64,000 bases of DNA. Source: Mesaphorura yosii (Eukaryota; Arthropoda; Collembola; Poduromorpha; Tullbergiidae). Made by a program: the position numbers and the translations under genes. Below, piece by piece: positions 27,501 through 42,500 of the stretch (its first letter is position 1; the number at the start of each line of letters is the position of its first letter). Where the stretch lies: NCBI GenBank assembly GCA_009869945.1, contig WIXG01000049.1, positions 1 through 64,000 of the forward strand, read 5' to 3'. The notes below the pieces were generated by a model that saw only the letters and a list, made by a program, of their open reading frames with translations, did no database searches and was not told the DNA's origin.

Positions 27501-30500
27501 TGTTCATAAATGCGTACTTCGTGACGGCACACTAAAGTCGTATCTTTTCCGGAATTTCCTTTGTTTTGGTGTTCTTGGCCCTGTTCTTCGCTTAGACTTC
27601 TTCTTATTGAAGCGATGAAATTGTGACGGAATCGAATAAAGAACGCTGACTGGTCCGACTAATTACTAATTACAAGGACAGGCATCAAACGCCAGCTTTG
27701 TTGTTAGCGTTTTTTGCTCTTGTTTACAAACTGCTGCCATTCAATTCATGTTCATGTGTTTTTAAACTTTAAACTCTGATTCTCTGCTTCGCTGTACTGG
27801 AAACTTTTTCGGGTAATTAATTAGGACAAATATTATGATCCAACAACTTTCAACTTTTTTCAAGGCTTTCGCCGCTAACAATAGATATGAAACCACAAGC
27901 ATGCACAGATTGACGGATTTACGCATTTTGTACTCTGGATATTCCGACAGGGCACGCGGCACAGCGATTATTAATTTTCGAAAACACGGCCTTGGAGCCC
28001 TGACTGCTCGGTTGGTGGGCCCGAGTTCTAAGCTCCTTCGCTTTTGAGCTTCTTTGCAACCTACTTTTTATTTAACGTTGGCCCTGCTGTTTGCGAATTT
28101 CCGTCTACGTCTCCGTCTTGTGATGGTTTGTAAATATAATTAAATGAGCAGCACAGATAATAATAAGAGTCGCAGTCGGCCCATAGAGTAACTTAATACG
28201 TCATACTTATTCTTGTACGTTTGGTGTGCATTGCGAACAGGAAAAGACACCCATGGGGATGGAGATGGCGATGACAATCCTGGTGCCTGCCCGCCATAAT
28301 GAGGAATGGCTAATAACAAGTTGGTGGTGTAAAAGCCAACGCAAAGCAGTCATTAAATTTGCAATATGTTGGCCATTATCGTCATTGTCATGTCTCATGT
28401 ATTATTTACTTGGTATTCGCATTCGCATTCGTATTCGTATTCGCAAACTACAAACCACAAAACACAAAGTTTGCTCAACAAGTGGCTCGAATTCGTGTAC
28501 GAATAGGAATACAAATTAGTTTGACTTTAACTGGTGCAAGCGCATAATTCGTGTACGAGTATAAGCACAGGCCCCCTTTCATTTTTGCAATGATATAATG
28601 CAGGCAACCAAAGCAAATCGTGTTGGTGTTGGTGTAAATGTTAATCGCATTTAATAGCCACTGACAAATGGCAAACTGGCTCCTGGCATCTTATCGCATT
28701 TTAAATTGTAATTAAGCGTAATAGCAATAGAGTAATAGCGTAAGTTACAAATTGTACTGATTACTTGCTGTTGGTAGAAAGTCTCGCATTTGCCTCACCT
28801 TCTGACCTCTTGCCTTCTTGCATGGCCCTGATTTAATGGATTTCTTCTCTTGTTGCTCGTTTTTCAGACAAGCCGCGAGGACGGCGGGAGCAAGTCGCCG
28901 GGCGCCTCCAACTCCACATCTTCGTCAAACTCCGTCTCTCCTCCGCCGTCAAAGGTAAGTTTTGACCAGCCACAGCCACTTTCACATTTGCATACCCCAC
29001 AGAAATATAAACATAAACATGCCGTACGATTTATGATGATGACTGCCTCTGAATTAATCACATGGCAAAAATTGTTATCTTTTTCGCAACGCCATCGGCC
29101 ACCGTCGCGTCGCCGCATTTTTATGGCCTTGCTCGTTCGGCCTCTGTGTGAAATGAATTATTATCGTGATGCGCGACTGCGATTTGCGATTCCGATTCGC
29201 TAATCTCCTGCAAAGCAAGCACACTGAACTGAGCTCCTGTGGGTTGATGTTTATGATAATCGCTTCGACTCGGAGGTTCGGCTCCTTTTGACGTCCGCAC
29301 CCGAGCAGTTCATTACAGTGACAATTTAGCCCTCTTCCTGTAACCAATTCCATTCAAGTCACCATTCACCGGATTCCACCATTAAAATAATTGCATAATT
29401 AAACCCGCAATTCGCAGTTTGCAATTCGAAGTGGAGGCGCAATCGCAGCGGGTGATTTGAAATTGCCTGAAATTAGTGAAACTTGTGAGTGACAAAAACG
29501 TAACTAACGCAAATACGAATACGCATGCGTGTAGCGTGTGAGAATCCCATTCATTCCCACGTAGAAATTAACATCTCATGGCAACCGCGCCGCAGTTTAA
29601 TGATCTGAATCGAGACTTCAACGATAATCGTTGTCGATTGCAACTGCGTCTACGATTGCTATTGCGCAATGAAATCGGCGCTGCACTGATGTAAAAGTTA
29701 AGAAATTATTGAATTGGTGTAGCAGCAACAGAGTAATTACGCATTCTACTCGAGAGGGGTTGAATTTAATTTAAAACAATAACAACAACAATAGGCGGTT
29801 GTAATGAGTCCGCAACAATGCACATTCCTGCTTCACCGTTCATGGCTCATGGTCTAGCAGACGCTTGGCTAAGCTGCTTAGTGTTTAGCGTTCAGGTTAG
29901 AAGGGGTACATAAAAATAAGAGGCAATTACTCGCAGGACTCACAGCAAAGGCGAGGCTGAGAGAGAAAGAGAAAAGAATTTGGAAACAACGTAGAATCAA
30001 GTCAAGTCAGAGTCTGTAATTTGTAGCATTGAAGTACGTACTCTGTAATTACCTGTATTAATAATCCCTTAAATTGTGTGTGTTTGATTGCTGCGTGCAG
30101 GAACTGCTGGAAGAAGTCCTGAACGGTCCACAGCCCTTCCCAATGGTCGTGCTCCCTCGCCGCGGTGGTTACTGGGTTGAAGGTGCTGGCTCCGAGAGCC
30201 CCACCGGTGAGTTCTCGTCCCTGTCCAGTGCTGGAGGATGCTGCACCACGGGTGCCATGCCCAAACCAAAGATTGACCAAGACGAGACGGCTCTGGCGTA
30301 CAGAAAATACTTCCTCGGCAAGGTAAGACTGCATTTGACATTTTTGCACATCTTTTGTCCGATGACAGACATGTCAAACATTTTTGCACTACACATGGCA
30401 AAAAATGTAACAAAATAACGCGAAAATAGCAACGTCTTCTTTTGTCCGTTGAATTCCAACTCCTCGTCACATCACACGTGCAACAACGCAAACAAACGAA

Positions 30501-33500
30501 ATCCAACCACGATCGAGTTTCTCTCCTGAGATTCGCAAAAATGCGCAGCGAAAGAGAAATTCCACACTGAAGCTGATGCTTTGAGTTTGTAAGAGCCTAA
30601 ATGATGTGTAAATCCGTCTCAAAACGGTAACACGCCTCACGCGCGATTGAAAACATATTTTCGGTTTCAATTTCAGGCTCATTTCGTTTCTATCTGAAGT
30701 TATGATCCCTCTTTCTTTTCTTGTGGTTTTCTTTACTTTTGCGTTTTCAAACTTCCCTTCTCATCGTTGAGCTGAGTTCATGTCAAACACAAACTCATTT
30801 TCGAAGTAAATCCTTCCTTTCTTAGCGAGATGATGTTTGTAATTTAATTTGTTTATCATCTTGGCCTGGCCCATTATTCATGTCCACGTTTCACGCCTGA
30901 TCTCTTTATAGCCTCTGCCTCTGCACAATATTTTATGATTAATCTTCAGTCTGGCAGTGGATCGCGTCTTCGCATCTCGCATGATCTGCATTGCATTTGT
31001 GCCCATTGCCCATGACTGTGACTATGACTCAGTTTTCCATTGTTGCATCACTCGCAATGCTCTTCTGACTGAATTTCTTGGTCTTGCGGCCAGCAACAAG
31101 CAGCAGGAGTGGTTTCATAATAAAGACATGTGTTGTGTTATAAATACATTAAGATTATTGCTCCAAGCAGCGTAAAAAGTGAGAATCATCTCGCGAGGGT
31201 GATTTATCGATTGTTGTGTTGTGTAATAATTCGAGTCAAGATTCGAGAAGGTGTGCTCTGCTGCTGCTTTAAATCTGTCTGTTAAGAATAATATGAATTT
31301 CATAACAATGGACGGCTAAACTACTGCACTTGGTACGCAATGTAGGATTATTATTGTTATTGTTATCGATGGGCTGGCTCGTGAGATTTGAAATTTGAGA
31401 ACAAACGCGAACGTGAATGCGAATGTGAACGCGAACTCGGCCTTGATTCTCTTCTTAGAATAACTGCCTTGCCTTCTTGCGTTTACTGGCAGGCGCAAGG
31501 CAGAGATTATGGAAAATCAAAACCAATTATGAGCAACGCCAGAAGAATAGAGTAATCGTGTTTAAAATTTAAAGCAGTAAAGTGACGGCAACAGCAACAG
31601 TGAAGCAGCTTTCATCTCGAATTACAAATCGCATTTTCGATTTGCCATTTCTGTAGGCAGAAGCAGAGGCGAGAAGTCAAACGTTTTCCAAAATGAAACC
31701 CCACGTACACGTGGAGTCAATTAGCACCGAGTCAGGAGGTCAGGAAGCTCAAGGCAACCCGATTCCAAACTTTCTAGTGCTGCAAACGTTTAACGCATTT
31801 ATGAAATGCTAAGATTACGAAATGGTAGTATAAAATTAGCGTCCAAATCAAATAAAGAATTCGCAGTAAAGTTATTTGAGCCTTTTCATGCTTCATGCAA
31901 TTCGAAGTTCATGGTCATCGCTGCCGGCAACTCCTTCGCTATCACATCGCTTTTGTCTTGCCGTCCCAAAATTAGACGAATATTTTAAGGTTTCTTGCTT
32001 CTCGTTAAATAATAATATAACTTGTGTATTTAAGTTTAAGTGTTTATTGTATCGCGAGAACAATGCACAACTTCCCACGAATACAATGGGCAATTCTGGC
32101 AACTTGTAACTGGTAGCTGGTGAAAGAGAGCGATGCGAACCAACCTGGCACGAAGTACGAAGTTTATCCAGAAGACTTCCAAGCGCAGTGTTTTCAATAG
32201 TAATTCATTGGAACAGTAATTACAATTACACTTCACAAAGGAACTCCAGATAGATGACAAATCCTTGGACTTCGAGCCCCATACTTTGCCTTGCTTTACC
32301 ATTCCATACATTTCTTTGTTATCATTACTCATTTGACGACAGAGTGACATACTTCTGTCGAGCCGAGCTGAGCCGTGTAACGCGTACAGTGCAAAACGGG
32401 ATACAGTAATGGGAGTTTAATGGGCAATTGGAGTGTCAGTGCGAGTACTGTACGAGTCTCAAGGCGATTGCGATTGTGAGCAGGCTGTGATTTATTGCGT
32501 GTATTGACAGCCAGCGCCAGCATTCACTTTCGTGCTCAACGCTTGGCTCTGCTGCTCAACTCATAATTGATCATCATAAATTCTCTTCTCAAGTCGATAA
32601 ATTCCATTTCAATCGACAAAACAGCCCACAACTGTCATTAACTCGGTCGAGTACCATTTTGTTATGTTCATGAGTACGGCGGCCGGTCTTATTTTGGCAA
32701 TGTGAACGTCTCGAGTTGCAAGGTTAAGCAATAGCAGTGGCCGACCATTGTTCTTCTGCATTATAGCACTGTTTATGTCCACCTGAGATTAAGATTGTGC
32801 AAGACACATTGTCATACAAGAGGTTAATGATGATGATGATAAATGGAAGTCTCGGGGCATATTTAAATGAATTATTCAATTGTGAGCGAAAGAATCGCTG
32901 CCTTGCGATTCTCCTTGCGAGTAGTGCCGTGTTTTGTCATTCACAAGTGCAGCATTGACAGAAATTCCTCGCAAGTTATTAACTTTAAATATTTATTGCA
33001 TATTGCATTGGCACTGAAATGAGATGGAATGGCTTTGGCCTGGCATGGCATGCAATACTGTAATCCTTCACTGACAGGATTCGACTAAATGCAGGATGCA
33101 CGTGCACTTCTTTGGCAGCTGCACAAAATTCGCCGTACGTATAGTATTTGCCTTTGCCTTTTTCGACCTTTTCTTGGAAAACAACCCACATCTGCTCACG
33201 TCAAATTCTGCTGAGTTCTGAGGTTTTAAGCGTGTCTGTCTGAGAGTCTGGAGGTTAATCGTTAATGCAAATGTCAAGCGGTTCTCATTGCCGACTGCTG
33301 GATGCCGCTTCGACGACCCGCAATTAAGACCCGGTGGCGTGGGGTGGCGAGGCGGGCCCGAGAGGTCAGTCTAGATTTCCAGACTCACGGGCCGAGACCA
33401 CTCTATTTTATTGTAATGCATTTTATACGGCTCTTCGTCCCCAAAATTGGACGCTTGGTCATAAAAATTTCGGGCGTGCAAGCAAAAGTGCAGCCCAGTA

Positions 33501-36500
33501 AGTCAAGCGAAAGTCGAGGGAGAGTGCGTATTGATTTTCAGGGTGAGGTTCCTCGACTCCGCATGCACCGCATTGTAGTTTATGACTTTCCTATTTTATG
33601 GCGCTGTCTGTTGTCAGGAGCAACCCCCAATGACTGAGCTAGACGTGACGCGCGTTGCCCGCCACGTCACCCCACGGCTAACCGAACCATAAATTCGGAG
33701 CTTGGCACAAAGATCAAGGCGACCGCGACGAATATTCGCATTCAGCGAATTTGAGCCCAATCCGCTCAACTTAGCACGTCAGCAGCCTGAATACGAAAGA
33801 GATGATAATTGCTGATTAGTCTTTAATTTGCCCGTTTGTTTAATTTATGCTTGCCTGCCCTGCGTGAACGAACGGACGCTTTATTGATTCAAGCTTCATG
33901 TCATTCGTCATTGCCTGCCCTGCTTCAGTGCGTCGGTTAAAATGTTTAGTTTGGTGTTCCACGCATGCATTTGCGTTGCTATTTTTATCACCACCACGCC
34001 AGGCCAGGCGAAGCCATAAGTGCGTGTGTTTTAAAAATAAGCTCGGCTGCACCGCGCACTGCACTGCACATAAAGAAACGCGACACGTAACCGAAACAGT
34101 TAAAAAACCGACGAACGTAATCGCAATCGTTATTTCGTAATAGTGCGTGGATGGGAAGGAGAATGCGTGCTGTAAATTCGTGGAAATGGATTTCCCATTG
34201 ATCTTTTTATCAGCACGATGACTGCTGAACTGCTAAAGCACACGCACGATGGTAAAGAGCAGATCACGGCGTACGGATGTATTTTAATTGTATTTGTATA
34301 CACACACTCTCTTACGCACACGCGGATTCGTACCACCTTGTTCCATATTCTCGTCTTACACGAGACACGACAGACACAAAGGAGCAAAGCAAAAGCTAAA
34401 CATCTGCTCGGTCGCCCATTTCCAGCAGATCACAAGCATCTGCATTTGCGTTTGTATTTGCACTCTGCATTCATTTCATTGTATTTGTAAGGCAAGACAA
34501 GCAATAATGCCAGCATTATTCGAGGCTCGTGCTCGTTGGTTCTTCGTACAATTAATTAATTAATGACGGGCCACGCACGATTCGGAAATTAAGAAATAAT
34601 CCACGACTCGACCAACGCTTGCCTGGCTTGCTTGGCTTGGCTTCGGTTCTCTCGAGTCTTTTGAGTAAAGTTTATTATTTTATTGCGTGAGTTACGTGCA
34701 TTTTAAATGCCCGTCCATTGCATTGTATCGTGCATTGCATTGCATTGTGTTTGTTCGTGACAATGAATAACTACGGACAAACTGGCTGCATTTTTTCTTA
34801 GCGCCATCGCCGTCACCGTCCATGCCATTCCATTTTCATTTCCCCTTCTCCACTCACATCGACTGCGTGCCCAACGAGCATTTTAAATTGTTATTATCTC
34901 CGCATGCATGAAAATTGAGTAGGAAGCATTTGGACAGCATAAAAATCACAAACGCTCGTTCAAAATGAGGAACAACTTTCGATTATGGCGATTATGGCTA
35001 GTAATAACATTGAAACCGTTGGCAGTGTCCACTTTAGGTCATTTACGAGGTGCGAATGCCCAAAAAGAGAAGCAAATATGGGTTAATAATTGCAGGCGAA
35101 TTAAGTGACAGATTTGTACAGTTTTCTCTTTTGTGCCCTGCTGTGCTGCAGACGCAAAGACAAAGCAGCCGAGTTTTTGTCTTCTGATTTAGGGTCAACG
35201 AGTGCGAGCGCATGCGAATTCGACCACGAGCGAGCACGACAAATTGCACTACACTCCACTTTTGACACTATGCATAAATTACGAGAATGGCAAGGCAAGA
35301 CGAATTCACAACGCAGCGGCGGCGGCAGTGATAAAATGCAAGGTTATGTTTTCGTGCAATTGTGTGGGATAAAAACTCAAAACTGGTTTCCTAAATCCTT
35401 CTTTACAAATGAGATTAAAAGCCATGTCACTTGTAAATGTCATCTGACTGCATCTTGGCAACTGCAGCGTACTTCGTATGGTTCGATTGTGATTAAAAGT
35501 CATCAGACTGCGAAGTAGGTGAGTGAAATCGCCAGTGTGGATGCAGAATTCCAAATTGCAGTGTCGAGAACCGAGTCGAAGTCGATTCATTGTCCAATGA
35601 TTTGAAAAGCTGTTGACAGATTCTCAGACGTGATACGCGAACGAATGAATCGCAATTCGCTATCGCATTGTTTATTCAGTGCGATGCGAGCTCGAGCTGC
35701 TCTGTTGTGACAGATGAAGTGTTTACTGCTTAATGTACCTGCGCCTAATGATCAGTGGGAAGCTGAAGCTAGTCATCAGGTAGCCAAGACGTGATCTGAA
35801 TTGTAGAGCGAAAGTGAATGCGAACTGCCGGAAGACTTTAAATTATGATTCAAGACTTACGATAAGCAAGAAGCAAAAATCTTAATTGTAATTACTGCTT
35901 AATCGCCCGCATTTTACACCAGAAAACGGCAATTTTATGGCAACTAAGTAATTATTTGGTTTTAATTGTCATGATTTGGTACATTTAAAATTCGAATTTG
36001 AGATAATGGCTCGAAAGCCATTGATAAATTGAATGAACCGAACAGGAACCAAGTAAGCTACTTATTAAAGTTTCAGCATCGTTTCTCTCTCGAGGCGTTT
36101 AGGGTGCTGATGCATTCGACAGGTGTAGATGTTCTCTTTCCTTAACCACGCTCAGCAACCAACCACGTTCGTGGTCGCTTCCCCTTCTCACTTCTCCATC
36201 GCACTTCCGGTCGGGTTCATCCTTTCTTGTAATTCCAGTCAGTAGTCAGCCGGTCGGTTGTCAGTTGGCAAACGCTCGCCTGCTTGCGTTCGCGTTTGCG
36301 AGGAAGTTCAGGCCAGGCTTGGGTTCAGGCAGCAATGAATGGACGGAAATGACGATGGGCCACGCAGAACGCAGGAGATGAGATGGAAGATGAGACAAGA
36401 ATCCTTAAACCTTAAACTGCGTAAACCTGAATTGTATTTAACGCTAACGCGAATGCGTTCTCGTTCGCGGTGGTATTCAAGACCAAGCCCAACGCCTTCC

Positions 36501-39500
36501 TGTTGCCGGCTGCCGGTGATGGGCTTGAGGCTCGTACTCGCGGTGCATGTCCAACGACAGCTCCAAACTTCTTATGTTCTTGCCCTTCTTGCCTTTATTT
36601 TACTACTTCCTTTCCTTGGAAATGCCTTGCATTTCATTTCACAAGCCACTGATTTCGATTTCGCGGCTTCTCGTCGTCTGCATCTTGAGATTCGTGTCGT
36701 ATTCGTTACTTCTAATCTCCAGTGATTTGCTTCCAAGTGAGTAAATAACATTGAACTTTCCATGAACCTGCGCATTGCGTGCATGCAATGCACTGGCGAG
36801 TCTGGCCTTCGCCTCTGCCGCTGCTGCTTTGTATTAATGTCACAGTAAATGCTTGCAGCGTCTTTAATTATAATTTATGATAATGCTCACGAATAATGAG
36901 TATAAGAATATGATCTTGTAAAGTACGAGACGCTTGTCAATCCTAATTCACTTCAAGAAACTCTTTTCAATGCGGGTAGATAAATAATAACGATGCGTTT
37001 CCATTCTCATTCTGCTCGCTGGTTCCAAAATACTCAACGTTCACTTTTCCACGTTCGCGTTCATGCTTCTTTGACTCTGACGACTCCTCCAAGTCAAATT
37101 TTAAAAAAGTGGAACCACATCGCATTCATCTTCCCATCGCAGCAACGCAGTGCATTGAGCGTGGGTCTATTCAGGACGCAGCGAAGCAAAACAAACGCAA
37201 CGCAACGCATAAATTCTGAATATTTTTATAATCTTATGTTGGTAATTCTTAACTTGAGCATTTTGTTATTTTGTACAGTACACAAATCAAGCGCCATAAT
37301 TTACAGGCACAAGTAAAAGACTTGTGGACGTGTAAGCAGTAAGCATTCAACCACAAAACGCAAAACAGCACCGACAGAAAATCCAAATTTTAAATTTCAT
37401 TGCGATGCGTTGCATTTTCAGCAGTTTGGCTTAACTGTTGCCTTAAATGACTGTTCACTGTGTTGTGTTATGACAAGTCTTCATTTTAACGTAAACACTG
37501 CCTGACTGAGCTGACTGCCTGCACATTTCGGAATTAAATTCGAGAATGATGATGACAGACAAGAAGCTCACTGCATTGGCCTGGCCCGGACATTGTTGCC
37601 TGCTTCTGCTAACCACCAGGGTCCAGCTCAAGCGCAGGATTAGGCCAATTTTATTATGGAAACTGGCGTGTGACCGTATTTCACTAGCTGCATTGCACTG
37701 CATTTCATTATAATATTCATAAGCCAGTCTCGCCCACCACTGGATTGGATTGCCATTATTGAGATGACATATGGGGTTATTCAACCTGCAGAGTTTTGTC
37801 TCCATTCCGTATTTCATCTTTTACCTGCATGTCGCAGGTAATTTAAATATCATCTTCCAGGTCGGCGCTCGGTCTGGCTTGGCTTGGCTCGGCTTGGCTG
37901 AGGACGTAACTCAGGAATATTATTAAAGTAGCGCAGCATATATTCTATAAATATTGCCGTAACCGTAGCCGTACTCATTTTATTTATGTTCACATTTTTA
38001 TTTTAGTAATTCTGCTATTCTGCATTGCTCCTGCTGTCATATTTCATGCCATGGCGTTGTCGTCATTTCCCTTCTCGCCCGCAAAAGGAAAAACTGAGCC
38101 AACTACGAACCGAATCCACTTAATGCATGAATATGAATTCGTTTAACAAAGGAAGTTGGTAACAAAAGCGCCGACCGTACGTGTGTGCAGCAGGGCAGGA
38201 TGTTTGCAGTTTGCGAACTGCGAAGCCACAATTCCACATTTAGGTACGGTGTCAGTGCCCTGCGCCTCGGCGCCCGGCACCCTGACCCGTTCTTTAATTT
38301 CGTGTCGAGTCGTAGGCGACGTCAAATGTAAAAAGTTGGTGAACTCATACAACCGAACTTTTTCTGGTCTCCGTCTCTGTAATGGAAATCAACTGGATGA
38401 AAAAGTATTTTAATGAGAAATCATGGAAATGAATCAGTCAGTCTCCAGTTTTTAATTCTGCTGCACGTTAACCTACTTTCTGGGTCGGGCGACCAAAAGT
38501 TTTTAAAATTTGACAACATTTTTACTTTGTGTTTGGGTACTTTTAAGGATGCGACGGCTGCGGTCGTTTACTTTTTGCGAAAAGAGGAGCATAATGTGGA
38601 GAGAAATAATAGAGAACGATTTGCTTTCGTATTATTTATGAGGACATTTACTCAAGATGCGTTTTGTCCCTCGCGCGTGCCACACCACTACGCGTAGCAG
38701 CAGAGGAAATTGTCCTTCGACTGATCTAAAAGGCATTTATTTACAAAATCATGACAACAAACTTGAAATAGCGACAGCAATAAAAGTAGAACAGAACACG
38801 TCTTTAAACTTGCCGTGTTTGTTGAGTACGTCCTCGTCGAGAGAAATTCCATCGTGAATAATTTAGTGTTGTTTTCAAAATCGGAGACGGAGGCTTCGAA
38901 TTCCGAATTCAAAGCGAAGCCGGAATCGCGTGCGGGTTTTTTCCTGAATGAATTCAAAGCGGCAAGAGTACAAGTATGTGTTGTACAAGGCTCACGGTCC
39001 AGAGAGTCAAGAATCTAACCATGAAGACTCTGAAAAGCTGAAAAGCTTCTGTAGGCATGCTGCTGGCGCTGAAAGCATGTAACGTAATCAATTAACTTCC
39101 GACTACAACTACGACTACGGACGCTTTGAGACGGGAATTTTAAATTCCTGTTTCTGCCTGCCTGCTCTTGCTCTGTCTTTCCTTTTGCACAGATTTTGCT
39201 CCCAACGATGGCGACAGCTCTGAAGCATAATAATTAAGGCATACATCAAAAGCGATTGCTTTGATGATTAATTATTTATTTTCGTGTCCGTGTTATTGAA
39301 CTTGCGAATTAAAATTGATTTGCATATTTTCACTTGTCTGCCTTTTTTCGTAATCCTCGGCCTCTGGCGCGGTCTGGAGTCTGGAGGAGCTTAAAAGCAT
39401 GAATTTGCTCATTTTGTGGCTGTACTAAGTGCAGTGCCTTCCTCGTGCTTTATGCATGAATGAGATTTATCGCTTTGATCTCGACACGATAAAAATTGGC

Positions 39501-42500
39501 AATCATCATGCAATCATTACCGCGAGACGCGTCTCAGCCTGTGAAAATATTTATGTACCATTGAATTCGTGCCTGCAGAGCTGAAAACCGGATTTAAGGC
39601 AATGATGCATGCTTGCAAATATCAGGAGATTATCATTATTATTTATTTACGTACGAAAAGATGTGCGAGCGAGAGATTTGTACTTGGCTGCAATTTGCAA
39701 GCTGTGATGGCTTTTGACATCAAAGCGAATAGCGAAGAAATGATAGAAATTATAATGATAAGAGTCGGCAAGGAATTCGCAGGTCGCAGATGGCAATTCG
39801 CATCGCCTAGCCATATCTCGAACTCGAACTCGAATTCGGGGTCGCGGGTCAATGGCGATTGTTAAATCATCGTTTTGTCACGCTACACCACAATTCAATT
39901 ATGTGAGGCTAATCTCGCCTCCTCTCGCGATGCGATCGAGTCCCGTTTTGAGCTCGATAATGATAATAACACTTGCATTCACATTCGCACGTGTACTCCG
40001 ACCTCCGTAGATGGAATCGCGAAATACGCCCTTAAAAGGAGTTGGAATTTAGTAACGGTGATATGTTGACGACTGCAAGGCTCAGCGCAGGTGTAACGCA
40101 GTTTTGTGCAAATGTGCGAAATAATGCAAAAGTGGGCTCGCGGGTCGAGTGGAATGCCCTGCCTTAATTATTTTGATTGTTTCCGCAATTATCTAATTTC
40201 CTGTTACATTTCTTTATTTGCCTCTTTCAGGAGCACTACAATTTCTCAGCGATCGATGACAAACTGGGTCCAATTCTCCTGTCTGCCAAATCAGAGACCG
40301 TCGCGAGCCACGAGCACTGGAGACTTATTCTGAGGCTGAGCACTGGCACGAGCCATGAACTGGTTCCGGCGTCCTGTCTCAACCTGGTGGCTGGTGGTAG
40401 CAGCGGCAGCGCAGCGAATGGATCGCCCAGCGGACCCGCAGCGCCCTGTCCGGCGCGTATGGCAAAGGTAAGCCACGCCAAACCAAACTAATCCATTCAA
40501 ATTACTAAAATTACACAGAAGTAATTAACGGCAATAATAACAAGAAGGTCATTCGAAGAAAGGAAATTGCATTGGGCACACTTTAATAAATTAATCGCTA
40601 ATTGCCAAGCACTTCCTTGATCACGAATAATCAGAATCACATTCGCACTTAGAATCTGGTCCACTTTGCGCAGCCAACTCGGCACAGCACTAACTGTATA
40701 GTAATGACAGTCATTTGTTCTTTCTAGCACGTTGTAAACCTACAATTACCAACTAGCAAGCAAGCAATGCAAACTCGTGAGTATGTGAATTGTGACTTGT
40801 GATAAAGAATACATTTAAGAAACTGGTTCACGTTCACGCAAGTAAATAATAATACGCAGTGTTGTAATCATTTTATTATTTAAATAATCACATAAATTAC
40901 GAATCAGACAAAGGTCACGAGCTTTTGAGGTCAGCATAAATGCAATGCAGGGCAATGGCAAGGCAAGCGCATAAGCATAAATGTAAACAAGTTCAATATC
41001 TCAGAGATTCATTATCTGGAGACATATCATCAGCGCAGGAGCAGCAACTTGGAGCACTGAACCACGACCGACCGAGATAATAACAGAAAATTAAGTCGAT
41101 TACTCGTACCCGATTTTCATGGGAAAACGCAAATGTACAACCAAAATCAAAGCCCATCCTTTGTGCGAGGATAATTTTTATTGTTGCTCGGCTCAAAAGG
41201 CTCGGTTTAATGCTTTTTGGAAATGGGGTTCGTGGGAACTCTAATTTATTGCGAATTTGCAGCCCAGCAGCAACGGAAATGGCTTGTACGCTGCGCGGTG
41301 GTTCGTGGTCAGACGGGCAACGACTTACTTGCCCGGCTTACGGCTTACTTTGACTCACCTGAGTCAGTGACTCACCTGCTGCTTGCTGCTCCTTAAACGT
41401 GATTCATGTTCGTATGGGCAGAGAAAATACACGAGACCAAGAACGAAGGACGAAACGACGAAGCGTAGGCAGGCAGGAGTTTAAGAATAACTTTGTAGCG
41501 TATTTTCACTGCCCTTGCCTGATTGCCCATGTATTTTTTTACCTGAGCCTCACCTCGCCATGAACGTAAACTGTAAACTGGCCCGTCCGATTACCTTGCC
41601 TTGCGCTGTGTCTGAGGTTACGAAATACCACCCAAGAGGTTACTCTCTCATCATCTTCATTAGCCAGACAATAACAGCCACAACCACTGCCAGGGCACAG
41701 CGAACAATAAGAAAAATCATTAAACATTCCTGCACACAATGCAGGTAGGCCAGGCGGATGGCTGGCTGGCTGGTAGGGTCGATCTATGGTCCGATCGTCG
41801 GCGTCTCTACATACGTAATTGTAATCACAATCACCGCGAAGCGCGGTGCAAGACGGCCAAAGCAAGGCGAATCCGAGCCCTTCAACTTCTCAGTCTTGGT
41901 CTGCGTCTGGTGTAAAGGCACGGCTTGGCCAGACAACTAAAAATACACCTGACCATTTAATTCCATCAATTAAGAGCCCAAGACCCCAGAGATGAGGTCT
42001 ACAAGATTTAAAGATACGGACCTTGAAACTTCCCTTCCAAGATTTGTGGTATTTTAATAACGTCACGAACTCGAGCCGCTTGCGCTTGACTCAACTCGAG
42101 CTTGAAGCCTCGAACGCCAATAAAATCATGCATGAAGATTCATGCAACACACTTTTGTAAATTCAGATCGTTGACATTTCGCCCCCTTAGCACGCGACGA
42201 GCATTGGCATTTCAGTTTTCGTGACGCAAGGCTTACGAATTTCTTTATTCTTAGGCGCACTTTATGCCTATTCAGAAAATTCAAAATAATGTAACCCTTT
42301 ATCGTGCTGGTGCTGTATACAATTGTGGTTAGTAATTATTCCTTCAAAACTGTGCCTTTTCTTTTCTGGCCAGGTTTCTGTTTCAGGATTCTGGCCCTGT
42401 ACCTCATGCTGGCTTATTACATCTCCCCGCATCCTTTTCTAATTTAATCTCTGTTCTAATATCGTACCTGTACGCGTTCCGTGGCATGGCACGTCATGTC

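Larger units (their letters stand above)
17846..28867 (+). other. RapGAP intron 3 (11.0 kb)
   Basis: No gene seen. Contains an AT-rich near-perfect palindrome at 20929-20957 and a short hexamer repeat at 28414-28444. Open frames such as 21315-21660 overlap in several frames and have no recognisable protein signature. Confidence 0.7.
30323..40230 (+). other. RapGAP intron 5 (9.9 kb)
   Basis: No gene seen. Short hexamer-like repeats occur at 31404-31437 and 39817-39838. The remaining sequence has no recognisable protein-coding or RNA gene. Confidence 0.7.

Noticed and set aside
31457-31498. Hairpin with 9-bp arms CTGCCTTGC/GCAAGGCAG
   Set aside because: Arms too short and loop too long for a miRNA or a terminal-repeat element, and no flanking direct repeat.
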